Below are positions 51,479 through 58,914 of a DNA stretch of 64,000 nucleotides, in pieces. The stretch covers positions 1 through 64,000 of IMG/VR virus record IMGVR_UViG_3300012211_000003, one strand, 5' to 3'. Made by a program: the position numbers and the translations under genes. This DNA comes from a virus. Positions within the stretch are counted from its first letter, which is position 1. Each line of letters opens with the position of its first letter. The notes beneath the pieces were generated by a model. That model saw only the letters and a program-made list of their open reading frames with translations, was not told where the DNA came from and searched no databases.

Positions 51479-51646
51479 CTAGACCGCGTGGCAATGCGTA
51501 GACCGTACCAAGTAATCGAAATCGGACTCCGCTGGCGAATCGTAAGTCCAGCCGGGTCCAAGCGCTGCGCAAAGCTCCTGCGCCTCAATCTCTGACTGCG
51601 TGGTCATCTTCAGGACGCGGTTACAGAATATCTCGTATGTGTTCAT
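51479..51646 (-). CDS. Small early protein, unknown
   Basis: 55 residues; AAGGAG is eight bases before the ATG. It contains LCAALGPGWTYDSPAESDFD and ends HCHAV, with three Cys. Last gene of a leftward cluster. Not recognised. Confidence 0.5.
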   Translation of the reverse strand: MNTYEIFCNRVLKMTTQSEIEAQELCAALGPGWTYDSPAESDFDYLVRSTHCHAV

Positions 51647-51682
51647 GGTCAATCTCCTTGTGGTTATATTATCGGCTGGGGT

Positions 51683-51705
51683 GAGCGGGACTTTAGGCCC
51701 CGCTC
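51683..51705. other. Hairpin between leftward genes
   Basis: GAGCGGG (51683-51689) pairs with CCCGCTC (51699-51705) around a nine-base loop, right after the stop of the 51713 gene. No T run on the minus strand, so an mRNA-stabilising or processing hairpin is likelier than a terminator. A similar one lies at 53044-53068. Confidence 0.4.
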
Positions 51706-51712
51706 GGATTTG

Positions 51713-52129
51713 TTACTCAATCACGATAATCTTTTCTCGCGGCACCATTGAAGCAAGTTCTTCTATCGGATCACGATGCTCAACCGAAAACGGCACGGCT
51801 TCCAGTTCGTGGTATTCGCCGAATCGTTTGCCCATGTCTGCAACAAACCAGTCAACAATCTCGGTAGTTTTCTCGCGGTCGCCCTTTAGCTCCTCAAGCC
51901 TTTGCTCAAGATTGCGGCACATTTCAAGGCATTTGGCGTTAGTCGTCCACGGCAACTGCTTATTGATCTCGGGGCGTACTTCCCCTAATGCTCGGGGCAA
52001 CTGATGGGTAAACAGATCATCACCTGTCATATAATTCAAAATCTTATAGACGTTTTTCATTCGCGGTTCCGGCGCTAATAGAAAACCGGCTGTGACGCTC
52101 AAGACTGTGCCAATGTGAAACTTCTCCAT
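51713..52129 (-). CDS. Phage accessory protein of a common unknown family
   Basis: 138 residues. The layout G-T-V-L-S-V-T-A-G-F-L-L-A, then I-L-N-Y-M-T-G-D-D-L-F-T-H-Q-L-P-R, is typical of a small phage family of unknown function (I recall the DUF7736 type). A charged helix follows. It belongs to the leftward cluster driven from 53422. Confidence 0.65.
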   Translation of the reverse strand: MEKFHIGTVLSVTAGFLLAPEPRMKNVYKILNYMTGDDLFTHQLPRALGEVRPEINKQLPWTTNAKCLEMCRNLEQRLEELKGDREKTTEIVDWFVADMGKRFGEYHELEAVPFSVEHRDPIEELASMVPREKIIVIE

Positions 52130-52140
52130 GCGAATCTCCT

Positions 52141-52362
52141 TTATCGAATTGTGATTTGATTCTCCGCAACAAGGACCAATCTCCCTGCGGCAAATAACGA
52201 TTGCTTCAGCCCGTCCGCAACCTGGGCGACGGTCGCCCCTTGGCAGAAGCGCGTATAAACCGGCGTGACATAGCGGTCCATCTCGCGCGCCTGGGATAGC
52301 GTGAGCCCGAGGTCGTTGTAGAGCGCGACGGATAACAGTGCGGTGAATGTGACGTAGTTCAT
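52141..52362 (-). CDS. Small early protein, unknown
   Basis: 73 residues. The helical N-terminus (FTALLSVALYNDLGLTLSQA) and Y-x-x-P-V-Y-x-R-F-C suggest a compact helical domain. Its start overlaps the upstream stop by one base. Function unknown. Confidence 0.5.
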   Translation of the reverse strand: MNYVTFTALLSVALYNDLGLTLSQAREMDRYVTPVYTRFCQGATVAQVADGLKQSLFAAGRLVLVAENQITIR

Positions 52363-52661
52363 TATGCGGACTCCTTTCTCAGAAGCTCGATATATCCGAT
52401 GTCGTTAAGATTAACCTGTGCGTACGTGCGGGCATATCCGCTGTCGCTGTTTGACAGGCTAAAGGTATATCCGCGATCATCGATCACACCGCTGATTGGC
52501 CGCGCGCCTTCGTGAATGTGATTATTCTTTTTATCAAAGATTGCGGCGATAAATTGGCAGTTCTGCCTTGCGGGCTCAAACATAAAGCTGCGCATTACCT
52601 TGCTGATCTCTGCCGGGCCTGTGATTCGATCAAAAGAATTATTGCTATATGGGTTAATCAT
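52362..52661 (-). CDS. Small early protein, unknown
   Basis: 99 residues, strand-rich with polar loops (SGVIDDRGYTFSLSNSDSGY) and one Cys. No motif recognised. Coupled to its neighbours in the leftward cluster by one-base spacings. Confidence 0.5.
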   Translation of the reverse strand: MINPYSNNSFDRITGPAEISKVMRSFMFEPARQNCQFIAAIFDKKNNHIHEGARPISGVIDDRGYTFSLSNSDSGYARTYAQVNLNDIGYIELLRKESA

Positions 52662-52662
52662 A

Positions 52663-52860
52663 CTATTTCCTCTCCTTCTTCGGTGCGCCCATCACGGGCT
52701 TGTACTGCTCCAGCCTGAGCGCGTCTGCGTCTGACAGGACCGCCGTGTTGCCTACCATGAACTCGGGTGTGATCCCAAGCGCAATGTAGCGCTTACGGAG
52801 CGTTACGTAAGCGATGCCGGTACGACGGGAAATGGCTACGAGGGTGTTGTTTGGGTTCAT
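52663..52860 (-). CDS. Small HTH-like DNA-binding protein candidate
   Basis: 65 residues. LVAISRRTGIAYVTLRKRYIALGI has the spacing of a helix-turn-helix, followed by a Lys-rich tail (MGAPKKERK). It may be a regulator of the early clusters or a nucleoid-type protein. It overlaps the upstream small gene by four bases (ATGA). Confidence 0.5.
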   Translation of the reverse strand: MNPNNTLVAISRRTGIAYVTLRKRYIALGITPEFMVGNTAVLSDADALRLEQYKPVMGAPKKERK

Positions 52861-53015
52861 GGGCGCTCCTTCACGAGAGCAAAATCGGGCATTCCATAGC
52901 GCTTACCCGTGGCTGTGTCGACTGCGTGAGCAGCGCTCTCTTTACGCCAAATTCTCGTATCGCCTAACCGGATGAACAGCGCGCTTTTTGTCAGTTGCCA
53001 ATAGTTGATGACCAT
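52857..53015 (-). CDS. Small early protein, unknown
   Basis: 52 residues, supported by its ATGA overlap with the following HTH-like gene. It contains F-I-R-L-G-D-T-R-I-W-R and ends ALVKERP; basic overall. Not recognised. Confidence 0.45.
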   Translation of the reverse strand: MVINYWQLTKSALFIRLGDTRIWRKESAAHAVDTATGKRYGMPDFALVKERP

Positions 53016-53043
53016 CTCAATTTCCTTATCTCTGCGGTTACTC

Positions 53044-53068
53044 GGTCGGGGCTTCGTGGTCCCCGACC
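53044..53068. other. GC-rich hairpin after first gene of leftward cluster
   Basis: GGTCGGGG (53044-53051) pairs with CCCCGACC (53061-53068) around nine bases. It follows the stop of the 53075 gene on the minus strand with no T run. It could tune expression of distal genes by partial termination or protect the 3' end. Confidence 0.45.
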
Positions 53069-53074
53069 TACTGG

Positions 53075-53359
53075 TTAGGATTGCGGGTTGGTAAATGGAT
53101 CGGCTTCCCGGTTCAGTTTTGCAAGCTGACGATTAATCTTCGTGCGCATATCCAGCAACTCATTGATTGCCAGTTGGGGCAGTACCTCGTCAAAGCCCTT
53201 CAGGTTCAAATCTCGACGTAACTCCAATCCTGTTAGCCGCGCGCGTTCAGCAACGGGCAACTCGCTCCACGTTGTCCAGCCTGGGCCGTGACCCGGAATT
53301 GCTTTAGCTTCGGCATCTTCGTAAACCTTTTTCGCACGTCCTGTGTAGTTGATTGCCAT
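53075..53359 (-). CDS. Early protein, first gene of leftward cluster
   Basis: 94 residues with GAAGGAGA before the ATG. A helical protein with GWTTWSELPVAERARLTGLE and an amphipathic C-terminal helix (LLDMRTKINRQLAKLNREA). Unrecognised. Transcribed from the promoter about 35 bases upstream. Confidence 0.55.
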   Translation of the reverse strand: MAINYTGRAKKVYEDAEAKAIPGHGPGWTTWSELPVAERARLTGLELRRDLNLKGFDEVLPQLAINELLDMRTKINRQLAKLNREADPFTNPQS

Positions 53360-53392
53360 CGTCTTTCTCCTTCATTCTCTTGACTGAAAGAG

Positions 53393-53422
53393 AGTGTAGG
53401 CTATATTACTTTACAGTGTCAA
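53393..53422 (-). promoter_or_regulatory. Leftward promoter
   Basis: On the minus strand: TTGACA (53422-53417), 18 bases, TACACT (53398-53393). It drives the seven-gene leftward cluster 53359-51479. A divergent rightward promoter starts 29 bases away. Confidence 0.65.
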
Positions 53423-53450
53423 GCGAATAATTCAACTACCAAAGAAAAGA

Positions 53451-53479
53451 TTGACTTTGTAAAGAGATTAGATTATAAG
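53451..53479 (+). promoter_or_regulatory. Rightward promoter of leaderless HTH gene
   Basis: TTGACT (53451-53456), 17 bases, TATAAG (53474-53479). The expected transcription start falls on the GTG at 53486; no SD. The second divergent promoter pair of the window. Confidence 0.7.
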
Positions 53480-53485
53480 AGTGAC

Positions 53486-53686
53486 GTGGAACCGAATGAT
53501 TTAGTCAGTCAATCCGAAGCAGCAAAGCGATTAGTCGTTTCGCGTCAGGTTATTAGCGAGCGGCTAAAGGCTGGCACGTTAACACCTTACAAGGATGGCT
53601 TTGGCATTGTTCGCGTTTCCTGGGCTGAAGTGTGCGAGTATCAGCCGCGTAAATCTGGCAGGCCAAAGAAAGCGGAGGTCGCGTGA
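53486..53686 (+). CDS. Excisionase/MerR-type helix-turn-helix protein
   Basis: 66 residues from GTG 53486. SQSEAAKRLVVSRQVISERLKAG is a helix-turn-helix of the excisionase/MerR type, followed by a wing-like strand pair and a basic tail (RKSGRPKKAE). With no integrase nearby it is probably a transcription regulator of the adjacent divergent promoters. Overlaps the KTSC gene by four bases. Confidence 0.7.
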   Translation: MEPNDLVSQSEAAKRLVVSRQVISERLKAGTLTPYKDGFGIVRVSWAEVCEYQPRKSGRPKKAEVA

Positions 53687-53892
53687 AGCACCACCACCGC
53701 AGCTCGACAATCGACCACTCGGACTATGATCCGGTCAAACGCGTTCTCTCGATCAAATTCCATTCGGGTGATACGATTTATCAGTATCGCGATGTCCCGA
53801 TGTCGGTCGTCAATGAGTTTCAGAAAGCGAAGTCTGCGGGTAAGTTCTTTCATTCCAATATTAAGACAGCGTACAAGACAACGAAACTGTAA
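53683..53892 (+). CDS. KTSC-domain protein
   Basis: 69 residues from GTG 53683 (GTGA overlap). YDPVKRVLSIKFHSGDTIYQ, YRDVPMSVVNEF and AKSAGKFFHSNIK match the short KTSC domain (Lys-Thr-Ser-Cys family), here with KTTKL at the end. The function of the family is not well established; it occurs beside nucleic-acid enzymes and in phages. Confidence 0.75.
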   Translation: MKHHHRSSTIDHSDYDPVKRVLSIKFHSGDTIYQYRDVPMSVVNEFQKAKSAGKFFHSNIKTAYKTTKL

Positions 53893-53904
53893 CTGTGTTA
53901 AAAT
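53875..53904 (+). promoter_or_regulatory. Extended -10 promoter before small terminase candidate
   Basis: TGTTAAAAT (53896-53904) is an extended -10; AAGACA at 53875-53880 is a weak -35 with 18-base spacing. The ATG begins eight bases after the -10 box, suggesting a leaderless transcript. The 10-mer AACTGTGTTA here recurs before the large terminase gene. Confidence 0.55.
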
Positions 53905-53912
53905 GACCCATT

Positions 53913-54374
53913 ATGAGCTCTGCTTTACAGAAACCTAACAGAATTTTGCCACCACAAATCTGGAAACCCGGTCAATCGGGTAATCCCGCTGGTGGCGGTC
54001 GAAAACCCTCGCTCATAACTGCGCTATATAAAGAGCTTGCGAAACCGGGCAAATCTCTCAAGACGCAGAACGATGAAGTAGCGGCAGAGATTGTTCGCCT
54101 TGCTCTCGAGGGAAAATCAGAAGACACCAGGGTCAAGGCGATCACTGAGATATTCAATCGGCTGCACGGTCGACCGCACCAATCGATTGCCGTTACATCG
54201 ACCAATGATGAGGAATTCCAGAATATGGTTCAGTTGTTCATCAACGAGTGTCAGCGGATGGGACTCGAATCGAATACCGAGGATGCAGAGGTCTATCTGA
54301 GCGAGACCGTGATCGAGGTTCAGGCTGAGAGTGTGAGCGAGACAAAGGAGCCAGATGAGCAAGCCGATAAATGA
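53913..54374 (+). CDS. Small terminase / DUF5681-type protein
   Basis: 153 residues. WKPGQSGNPAGGGRKP at the N-terminus is the hallmark of DUF5681-type phage proteins, often encoded where the small terminase is expected; a helical domain follows (ITALYKELAKPG, VRLALEG, AITEIFNRLHGRP). It probably binds DNA in packaging. The C-terminus is acidic. The large terminase is 5 kb downstream in the same direction. Confidence 0.65.
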   Translation: MSSALQKPNRILPPQIWKPGQSGNPAGGGRKPSLITALYKELAKPGKSLKTQNDEVAAEIVRLALEGKSEDTRVKAITEIFNRLHGRPHQSIAVTSTNDEEFQNMVQLFINECQRMGLESNTEDAEVYLSETVIEVQAESVSETKEPDEQADK

Positions 54375-54645
54375 ATACATCGATATGCTGAGCCGACAGA
54401 TTGATAGCCTCCGTTCTCAAAAAGTTGTCGATTGGGAGCTCGTGCATCAATTAGATGCCCAGAGAGCGCTCGCACAAGAGTTGATCTTCAAAGAGGCGGC
54501 TGTATCCACGCTGGTGAGTCCGATCACTCTGAAATCCGGTGAACAATTGCTGAAGATGCGAACCGACCAGATAAACGGGATGGTGCCAATCATCTTGCGA
54601 CGAGTGCCTTGGACAGAACTACTCGATCAATTTCCGGAGAAATAG
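54355..54645 (+). CDS. Small helical protein, unknown
   Basis: 96 residues overlapping the terminase-like gene by 20 bases. Helical throughout, with a Leu-rich heptad-like stretch (YIDMLSRQIDSLRSQ) and a hydrophobic end. It might partner the small terminase. Not recognised. Confidence 0.5.
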   Translation: MSKPINEYIDMLSRQIDSLRSQKVVDWELVHQLDAQRALAQELIFKEAAVSTLVSPITLKSGEQLLKMRTDQINGMVPIILRRVPWTELLDQFPEK

Positions 54646-54647
54646 CC

Positions 54648-55319
54648 GTGTATGATCGCAACTCCTGGGCATCACACCCTAACGGCAAAGGATTCGTCCA
54701 GTATGAGACGGAGATCAACCGTGACTGCGTTTTAAAGACCCCGGCAATGGTTTGGGCTGGTACAGAGATTCACGGACCAGCCTGGGTCACTGGGAAGACT
54801 CAGTTCAAGGGTGACAATCACGTCCTCGACCTGCCGTCAATCCACAACTCCATAATTGAGGGTCGAAACATCATTTCTGGACACGCAACCGTCAATAACA
54901 GCCAAATCAGCGGTGAATGCGTAAATTCAGGGCTCACAATTGCCGAGCATTGCGTGTTTACCGGGCAGGTAAGGCTAAGGGATAGGGCAATTTGCCAGCA
55001 TGTTCAAGCTTCTGGGCTGTCGATCATTGGTGGAGATGCGATTATCCGAGACTGTGTATTAGAGCCTGGCGTGATAATTCTCAGCGGACTTTGGTATCGG
55101 TCGCCTCGTGTTGTTCGCCTTGGCTGGATAACCGTGGTCGAAGGGAAGAATAATCGGGTTGCGCTTGATTGCGAGATGCGACCGGCGAAAGTCTGGCTGG
55201 AGAAAGGGCCGGCGATCGGCGTTCAAAAAGGAATGACCGAGCTTGAGGTTGATCAGATTAGGCAGGCGATTTTGTACTGCATAGGTGAACGCGAGAAACC
55301 ACAGACGGAGGCTGCGTGA
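54648..55319 (+). CDS. Left-handed beta-helix (hexapeptide-like) protein
   Basis: 223 residues from GTG 54648 (GGAGA upstream). Residues about 40-150 show short repeating strands with spaced Val/Ile and Gly (WAGTEIHGPAWVTG, SGHATVNNSQISG, ADAIIRD-like turns), as in hexapeptide beta-helix proteins found in phages. No acyltransferase catalytic His is evident, so a structural or surface role is likely. It overlaps the next gene by one base. Confidence 0.5.
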   Translation: MYDRNSWASHPNGKGFVQYETEINRDCVLKTPAMVWAGTEIHGPAWVTGKTQFKGDNHVLDLPSIHNSIIEGRNIISGHATVNNSQISGECVNSGLTIAEHCVFTGQVRLRDRAICQHVQASGLSIIGGDAIIRDCVLEPGVIILSGLWYRSPRVVRLGWITVVEGKNNRVALDCEMRPAKVWLEKGPAIGVQKGMTELEVDQIRQAILYCIGEREKPQTEAA

Positions 55320-55609
55320 TGTACCTTCAATGTCCATTTTGTCATCAGAGAGTTGACGAGGCTAAAGAGTTTCACGCCTGTACTGAATGTCCAGAGGACC
55401 AGGTATTCTTTCTGGCAATGCAGGAGATCAAAGAGGAAGACAATTGGGTACCTGACGAGCTCCCATTGGACGTCAACATGGAACCTTACGCCAAGCACGC
55501 TGTTTGCTGCATTTGTAAATCTGCGATGACGTTTACCATCGCTGAGCCCAATACGTCTTATATCTGCGCCAGTTGTCGGCAAAGGGCCAGTAAGTTCTGG
55601 GAGGAATAA
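55319..55609 (+). CDS. Double zinc-ribbon protein, unknown
   Basis: 96 residues; ATG 55319 is seven bases after GGAGG (a GTG three bases earlier is too close). CPFC...CTEC and CCIC...CASC make two zinc ribbons. Stop and next start share a base (TAATG). Function unknown. Confidence 0.6.
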   Translation: MYLQCPFCHQRVDEAKEFHACTECPEDQVFFLAMQEIKEEDNWVPDELPLDVNMEPYAKHAVCCICKSAMTFTIAEPNTSYICASCRQRASKFWEE

Positions 55610-55938
55610 TGAGCGACAGCAACGAACTTGTCCGAATCCACGAAGCTGAGATCGTCGAGGATATGCCGTACATTCCTCCGAGTCCCGGCAACAACTCCTA
55701 CGAGCAGCCTGGCGTTGGGCTTCAATTCGCCGACCTGAGATTCGAAGGTCGTCCGCGCCACAAATCAGACGAACTGCGTCGAGAAGAGCGTCACAAAGCA
55801 AAGTGCGAGGATGCGGCGATGGTCAGAGAGCGGAAGATCGCGGTTCAGTCATCTTATCGCAACAAGCAAAATCCGATGGTTGAATTTTATAACGATTTGA
55901 TTGAGAAGCTGGCGGTTGAAATCGAGGAAAGCGAATAA
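55609..55938 (+). CDS. Early protein, unknown
   Basis: 109 residues, start overlapping the upstream stop. The N-terminus is acidic and Pro-rich (VEDMPYIPPSPG); the rest is a charged helix (RREERHKAKCEDAAMVRERK). No family recognised. Ends just before a terminator that serves the opposite strand. Confidence 0.55.
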   Translation: MSDSNELVRIHEAEIVEDMPYIPPSPGNNSYEQPGVGLQFADLRFEGRPRHKSDELRREERHKAKCEDAAMVRERKIAVQSSYRNKQNPMVEFYNDLIEKLAVEIEESE

Positions 55939-55962
55939 AAAGGGCGGCACACTCGGCCGCCC
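55936..55962 (-). terminator. Intrinsic terminator of leftward cluster
   Basis: On the minus strand the stem GGGCGGC/GCCGCCC (55962-55956 and 55948-55942, seven-base loop) runs into TTTTTATTC. It lies 28 bases past the last gene of the leftward cluster. Confidence 0.75.
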
Positions 55963-55989
55963 AGTCTAGAAACCCCGTTCGAAAATTGA

Positions 55990-56340
55990 TTACGCAGTCG
56001 GTGCCGGTACCGGCTGATCCGGAATGATATTGCTGACCTTTGCCAGAATCGAATCGATGCTGGTATTGAGTCCGTCCAGATCCGCTGGTGTTGCGCCGCC
56101 CTGTTGAGCCAGTAATGCCGCAATCTGCGCTTTCAGGTCAACTACTTCCTGAAGAACAACGGCTGCCTGATCGTGTTCGGCATCGACCGCTGTTGTAAGT
56201 GCCTCTAGTCTGGCTTTTGTCTCTTCCAATGTCGCCATAATTCGCTCTCCTTGTGTCTTGATTGAAGCTTCAATTCGGTCCAGACGCTCGTTGTCGGAGC
56301 CATCATGGACGTACAAATGAATATTAACGTTAATTGTCAC
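55990..56340 (-). CDS. Phage coiled-coil protein, unknown
   Basis: 116 residues if started at GTG 56340. An internal ATG at 56238 has AAGGAG nine bases upstream and may be the main start (82 residues). The N-terminus TINVNIHLYVHDGS and the following LDRIEASIKTQGERIMATLEE, a coil and a Pro/Ala end follow a layout common among small phage proteins that occur near lysis genes. Probably trimeric or tetrameric; function unknown. Confidence 0.6.
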   Translation of the reverse strand: MTINVNIHLYVHDGSDNERLDRIEASIKTQGERIMATLEETKARLEALTTAVDAEHDQAAVVLQEVVDLKAQIAALLAQQGGATPADLDGLNTSIDSILAKVSNIIPDQPVPAPTA

Positions 56341-56375
56341 AGCGCGATAATAGAACAATCTCGGGCCGGTTTCAA

Positions 56376-56540
56376 TCAAAAGCTCATAAACTTGAGCATC
56401 AACAAAGACACAAATAGCGCAAGCCCACCGCCATAGCCCCAAACTCGTACGTTATTGTAAACTCCGTACACTCCACCAAAGCAGCCGACAGCCGTGAAAC
56501 AGAGCCAGATTATCAGGATAATTGGATTAGAACCGTGCAT
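56376..56540 (-). CDS. Two-helix membrane protein, holin candidate
   Basis: 54 residues from ATG 56540 (GAGGTG upstream). Two membrane helices (PIILIIWLCFTAVGCFGG and GGLALFVSLLMLKF) with a short loop. Small two-helix proteins next to coiled-coil proteins in phages may be holins, but no endolysin gene is adjacent. Confidence 0.5.
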   Translation of the reverse strand: MHGSNPIILIIWLCFTAVGCFGGVYGVYNNVRVWGYGGGLALFVSLLMLKFMSF

Positions 56541-56641
56541 TTTGTTCACCTCGGGATCATTAGTGCAAATGGTGTGCAAGTGTAAGGAAAGCCCGCTTAT
56601 GTTAAACAATCGTAAGGAAAGAAATGGGGCGATTTCTTTGC

Positions 56642-56857
56642 TTAATTCCCAGAGAATGCGGACTGAATTGGCGGTGGCCCGTAGTTCGCCTGCGTAACTC
56701 GACTCATTATGTGAGCTACCATCCTAATGCCGCCTCGGACTTCGTTTAAGATCACAAAGGCACACTGATTTGGATAACAATAATAATCGCCGCCGACGCA
56801 CACGACCGTATCGTCGAGTTCTGCGTTCCGGCCGCAGGATTTGCAGATTATTTTCAT
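56642..56857 (-). CDS. Small zinc-ribbon protein, unknown
   Basis: 71 residues. CKSCGRNAELDDTVVCVGG and a later CYPNQC give a zinc-ribbon layout. It has no strong ribosome site. Bases 56858-56961 upstream hold no recognised element. Confidence 0.5.
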   Translation of the reverse strand: MKIICKSCGRNAELDDTVVCVGGDYYCYPNQCAFVILNEVRGGIRMVAHIMSRVTQANYGPPPIQSAFSGN

Positions 56858-56961
56858 AAATTAACCCCGGCGTTCTATTGTCAGCCAATTCAACTAGCAC
56901 AAGCGGATTGGTTACCGCCCAGGCGCAGGGAGGCAGTCTGCATTTCCGGGGAACCGTGTCC

Positions 56962-57291
56962 TTACGCTTCTGGCGGTAAGGACTCTTCAGTGCCAGCAAA
57001 TAATCGCGCACCTGTCATTACCTCGCAGGTATGCTTTTCTTGCTGCTGGAACGACCATTTGATCACGTCTTTTAACGCCTTGCGTTGCTCCTTGTCGGGG
57101 GTTGACCCATCAATGATAGTCAGGACCTTGCCAAGTAGGAACTTTGTTTGTGATTGATAACAGCGAAAAGCCGCATCACGCTCCTGCTGCTGTAATGCCT
57201 TGATGTTTTCGATGGATGCCCCTTGGGTGGCAAGCACATGAAAGGGTGTTTCGGGCAGAAGGTTGGACGATACTGCGCATTGATCTGACAT
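56962..57291 (-). CDS. Small early protein, unknown
   Basis: 109 residues from ATG 57291 (GGAGAA upstream). Helical, with IENIKALQQQERDAAFRCYQ and DKEQRKALKDVIKWSFQQQE, and three Cys. Possibly nucleic-acid-associated. First gene of the leftward cluster that ends at the 55936-55962 terminator. Confidence 0.55.
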   Translation of the reverse strand: MSDQCAVSSNLLPETPFHVLATQGASIENIKALQQQERDAAFRCYQSQTKFLLGKVLTIIDGSTPDKEQRKALKDVIKWSFQQQEKHTCEVMTGARLFAGTEESLPPEA

Positions 57292-57341
57292 AACTTTTCT
57301 CCATAACTGAACTTGACTTGCCCCGAAGGGCGACAGGCGCA

Positions 57342-57347
57342 TATTAT
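57342..57347 (+). promoter_or_regulatory. -10 box before leaderless gene
   Basis: TATTAT (57342-57347) lies six bases before the ATG at 57354. A TTGACT at 57313 is too far (23 bases) to be a standard -35. There is no SD, as with the other leaderless candidates. Confidence 0.4.
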
Positions 57348-57353
57348 CACAGA

Positions 57354-57578
57354 ATGAGCCACGCGCAAATCATCGGACCTCAGCCTAAAGCTTTCAACCC
57401 GGCAAACTCCAACAGTTGCGCTTATTGTCAAGCGATCCTGGCGTACACCTTAGATGGCAAGAACTATGGACTGCTGGGTATCCAGGCGATCTACGAAGCT
57501 CAAGAGGCGTGCGAGAACCGATCCGGTGTCAAACTGGTGAACGTCCGCAAAAAACCGGGTGCGTTGTTCGCAAAATAG
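57354..57578 (+). CDS. Small early protein, unknown
   Basis: 74 residues. Two Cys in SCAYCQ and a later one; it ends in a basic tail (VRKKPGALFAK). The ATG is immediately after a -10-like box without SD, so leaderless translation is likely. Not recognised. Confidence 0.5.
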   Translation: MSHAQIIGPQPKAFNPANSNSCAYCQAILAYTLDGKNYGLLGIQAIYEAQEACENRSGVKLVNVRKKPGALFAK

Positions 57579-57580
57579 GT

Positions 57581-57586
57581 TATAAT
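57581..57586 (+). promoter_or_regulatory. Consensus -10 box before second replication gene
   Basis: Perfect TATAAT with no good -35 at normal distance (GGTGCG). It is followed by a 110-base leader with a CGGTGA...TCACCG stem upstream of the ribosome site for the gene at 57702. Confidence 0.45.
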
Positions 57587-57701
57587 GCAGCCATCGCGCC
57601 TTCTGACTTCGCGAGAGTCGGTTGGAAATCTGAGTTAGTCGGTGATTGCTTTCCTCCAATCGCGGTCACCGGCTGGCTCGAAATTGATTGGAGGATTCAC
57701 G

Positions 57702-58700
57702 ATGATTTCTATTTTCAACGGTAAGAGCCGTAATCTCGGCAAAGGCCTCAGGCAGGATGTATTCATTCAGGTATCAGTTGAGCTGCGGAAGCATCTGCAC
57801 CTGCTGAAAGGGGCAAGGCTGGGCGTCCTGATGTGTATTTCGCTGCATTCAGACCCAGAGGGATGGGCGTTTCCAAGCGTCGATACCATCAAACGCGAGA
57901 CCGGCTACAACGAGCACACGATTCATAAAGCGTTAGATGATCTATGCAAGTTGATCCTTGACGGTTCGCGGATTCTCCTACGCCACCAGAGGGTAAATAT
58001 CGAAAGAGGCTATTTTGAATCGAATCGATACCTGCTCTTTCCGTCCCCTGAAGAAATAGAAAAATGGGAGAAGAAGTCCGCTAATCCGACTGCACAAAAT
58101 GTGCATACGGTCGAACCGTGTGCTAGTTTCCCGCAGTCGGTAAAACCGCATGCGGTAAATGTGCATACTAACAAGAACCAACTTCTTAACCAGAACCATG
58201 ATAAACAAGAACCATTGAAGAGTAAGAGCGCTACGCGCATGTCAAATCCTTCGGATTCTGACGTTTTTGCTCGCGCGCTTTCAGATATTTTCGATTATTG
58301 GAAGGTTGCAACGGGACATACGAAGGCGAAACTTAAGGGAAGACGGGAGCGAGCGGTAAGGGCTCGTCTGAAGGACGGGTTCACGGTCCACCAGATCAAA
58401 CTAGCAATCGAGGGGTGCCTTGATTCTCCGTTTCACGCCGGGGATAACCCCACAAGCCGGGTCTATGACGATCTTGAACTAATCTGCCGCGATGCCGCAA
58501 AACTTGAACCGCTCATGCGAAGCCGAATTGCTTCAGTTGAGGACAAATGGACGACTGGGTGCTGCAAGGCAGAGAGACGACTATTTGATGCGAAATGCGT
58601 AGAATGCGGAGCTCAGAGCGATTTCAGCGGACTGCACGATCAATGGCTCCAGGCGCACGTCAAGAGCTACGGACGAGTTGAGGACGTTGCCTGTGCCTAA
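57702..58700 (+). CDS. Winged-helix replication-type protein
   Basis: 332 residues with GGAGG seven bases before ATG 57702. Residues about 45-110 form a winged helix (ARLGVLMCISLHSDPEGW ... TIKRETGYNEHTIHKALDD), as in phage replication initiators. A linker of about 60 residues contains the DNA dyads at 58091-58168. The C-terminal part (RARLKDGFTVHQIKLAIEG ... NPTSRVYDDLELICRD) matches a conserved C-terminal domain of phage replication proteins; a final CCKAE...CVEC cluster may bind zinc. It is a second initiator-like gene in the window. Confidence 0.7.
   Translation: MISIFNGKSRNLGKGLRQDVFIQVSVELRKHLHLLKGARLGVLMCISLHSDPEGWAFPSVDTIKRETGYNEHTIHKALDDLCKLILDGSRILLRHQRVNIERGYFESNRYLLFPSPEEIEKWEKKSANPTAQNVHTVEPCASFPQSVKPHAVNVHTNKNQLLNQNHDKQEPLKSKSATRMSNPSDSDVFARALSDIFDYWKVATGHTKAKLKGRRERAVRARLKDGFTVHQIKLAIEGCLDSPFHAGDNPTSRVYDDLELICRDAAKLEPLMRSRIASVEDKWTTGCCKAERRLFDAKCVECGAQSDFSGLHDQWLQAHVKSYGRVEDVACA
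58091..58168 (+). repeat. Dyad and repeat cluster inside replication gene
   Basis: Perfect dyads TGCACA-AAA-TGTGCA (58091-58105), ACGGT-CGA-ACCGT (58107-58119) and CCGCATGCGG (58146-58155), plus AAATGTGCATAC twice (58097-58108, 58157-58168). They lie in the linker-coding part, as origin sites do in the O-like gene. Confidence 0.5.
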
Positions 58701-58914
58701 CCTCGGCAAGATAACCCACAGGTCCCCACCCTGGCTCAACCGTCACCGCGTCGAATACCGGATACGTGACGCTGAGATCGACGGTGACGAGTGGCGAGAA
58801 TACTACAAGGCGAACCTGTTGAAGAAACTCACAGCGGCACAGCCGGACAACGTAGCGAGGAAACTTGAGAAGGAATTGAAGAGACTGGAGCCGAAGAGAA
58901 GAAAGAAACGGTAG
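58693..58914 (+). CDS. Small basic protein, unknown
   Basis: 73 residues from GTG 58693 (GAGGA eight bases upstream), overlapping the previous gene by eight bases. Basic and helical with a Lys/Arg tail (ELKRLEPKRRKKR). Possibly nucleic-acid-binding. Confidence 0.5.
   Translation: MPNLGKITHRSPPWLNRHRVEYRIRDAEIDGDEWREYYKANLLKKLTAAQPDNVARKLEKELKRLEPKRRKKR

Noticed and set aside
53486-53686. Excisionase implying lysogeny
   Set aside because: No integrase or attachment repeats were found, so the helix-turn-helix protein is treated as a regulator.
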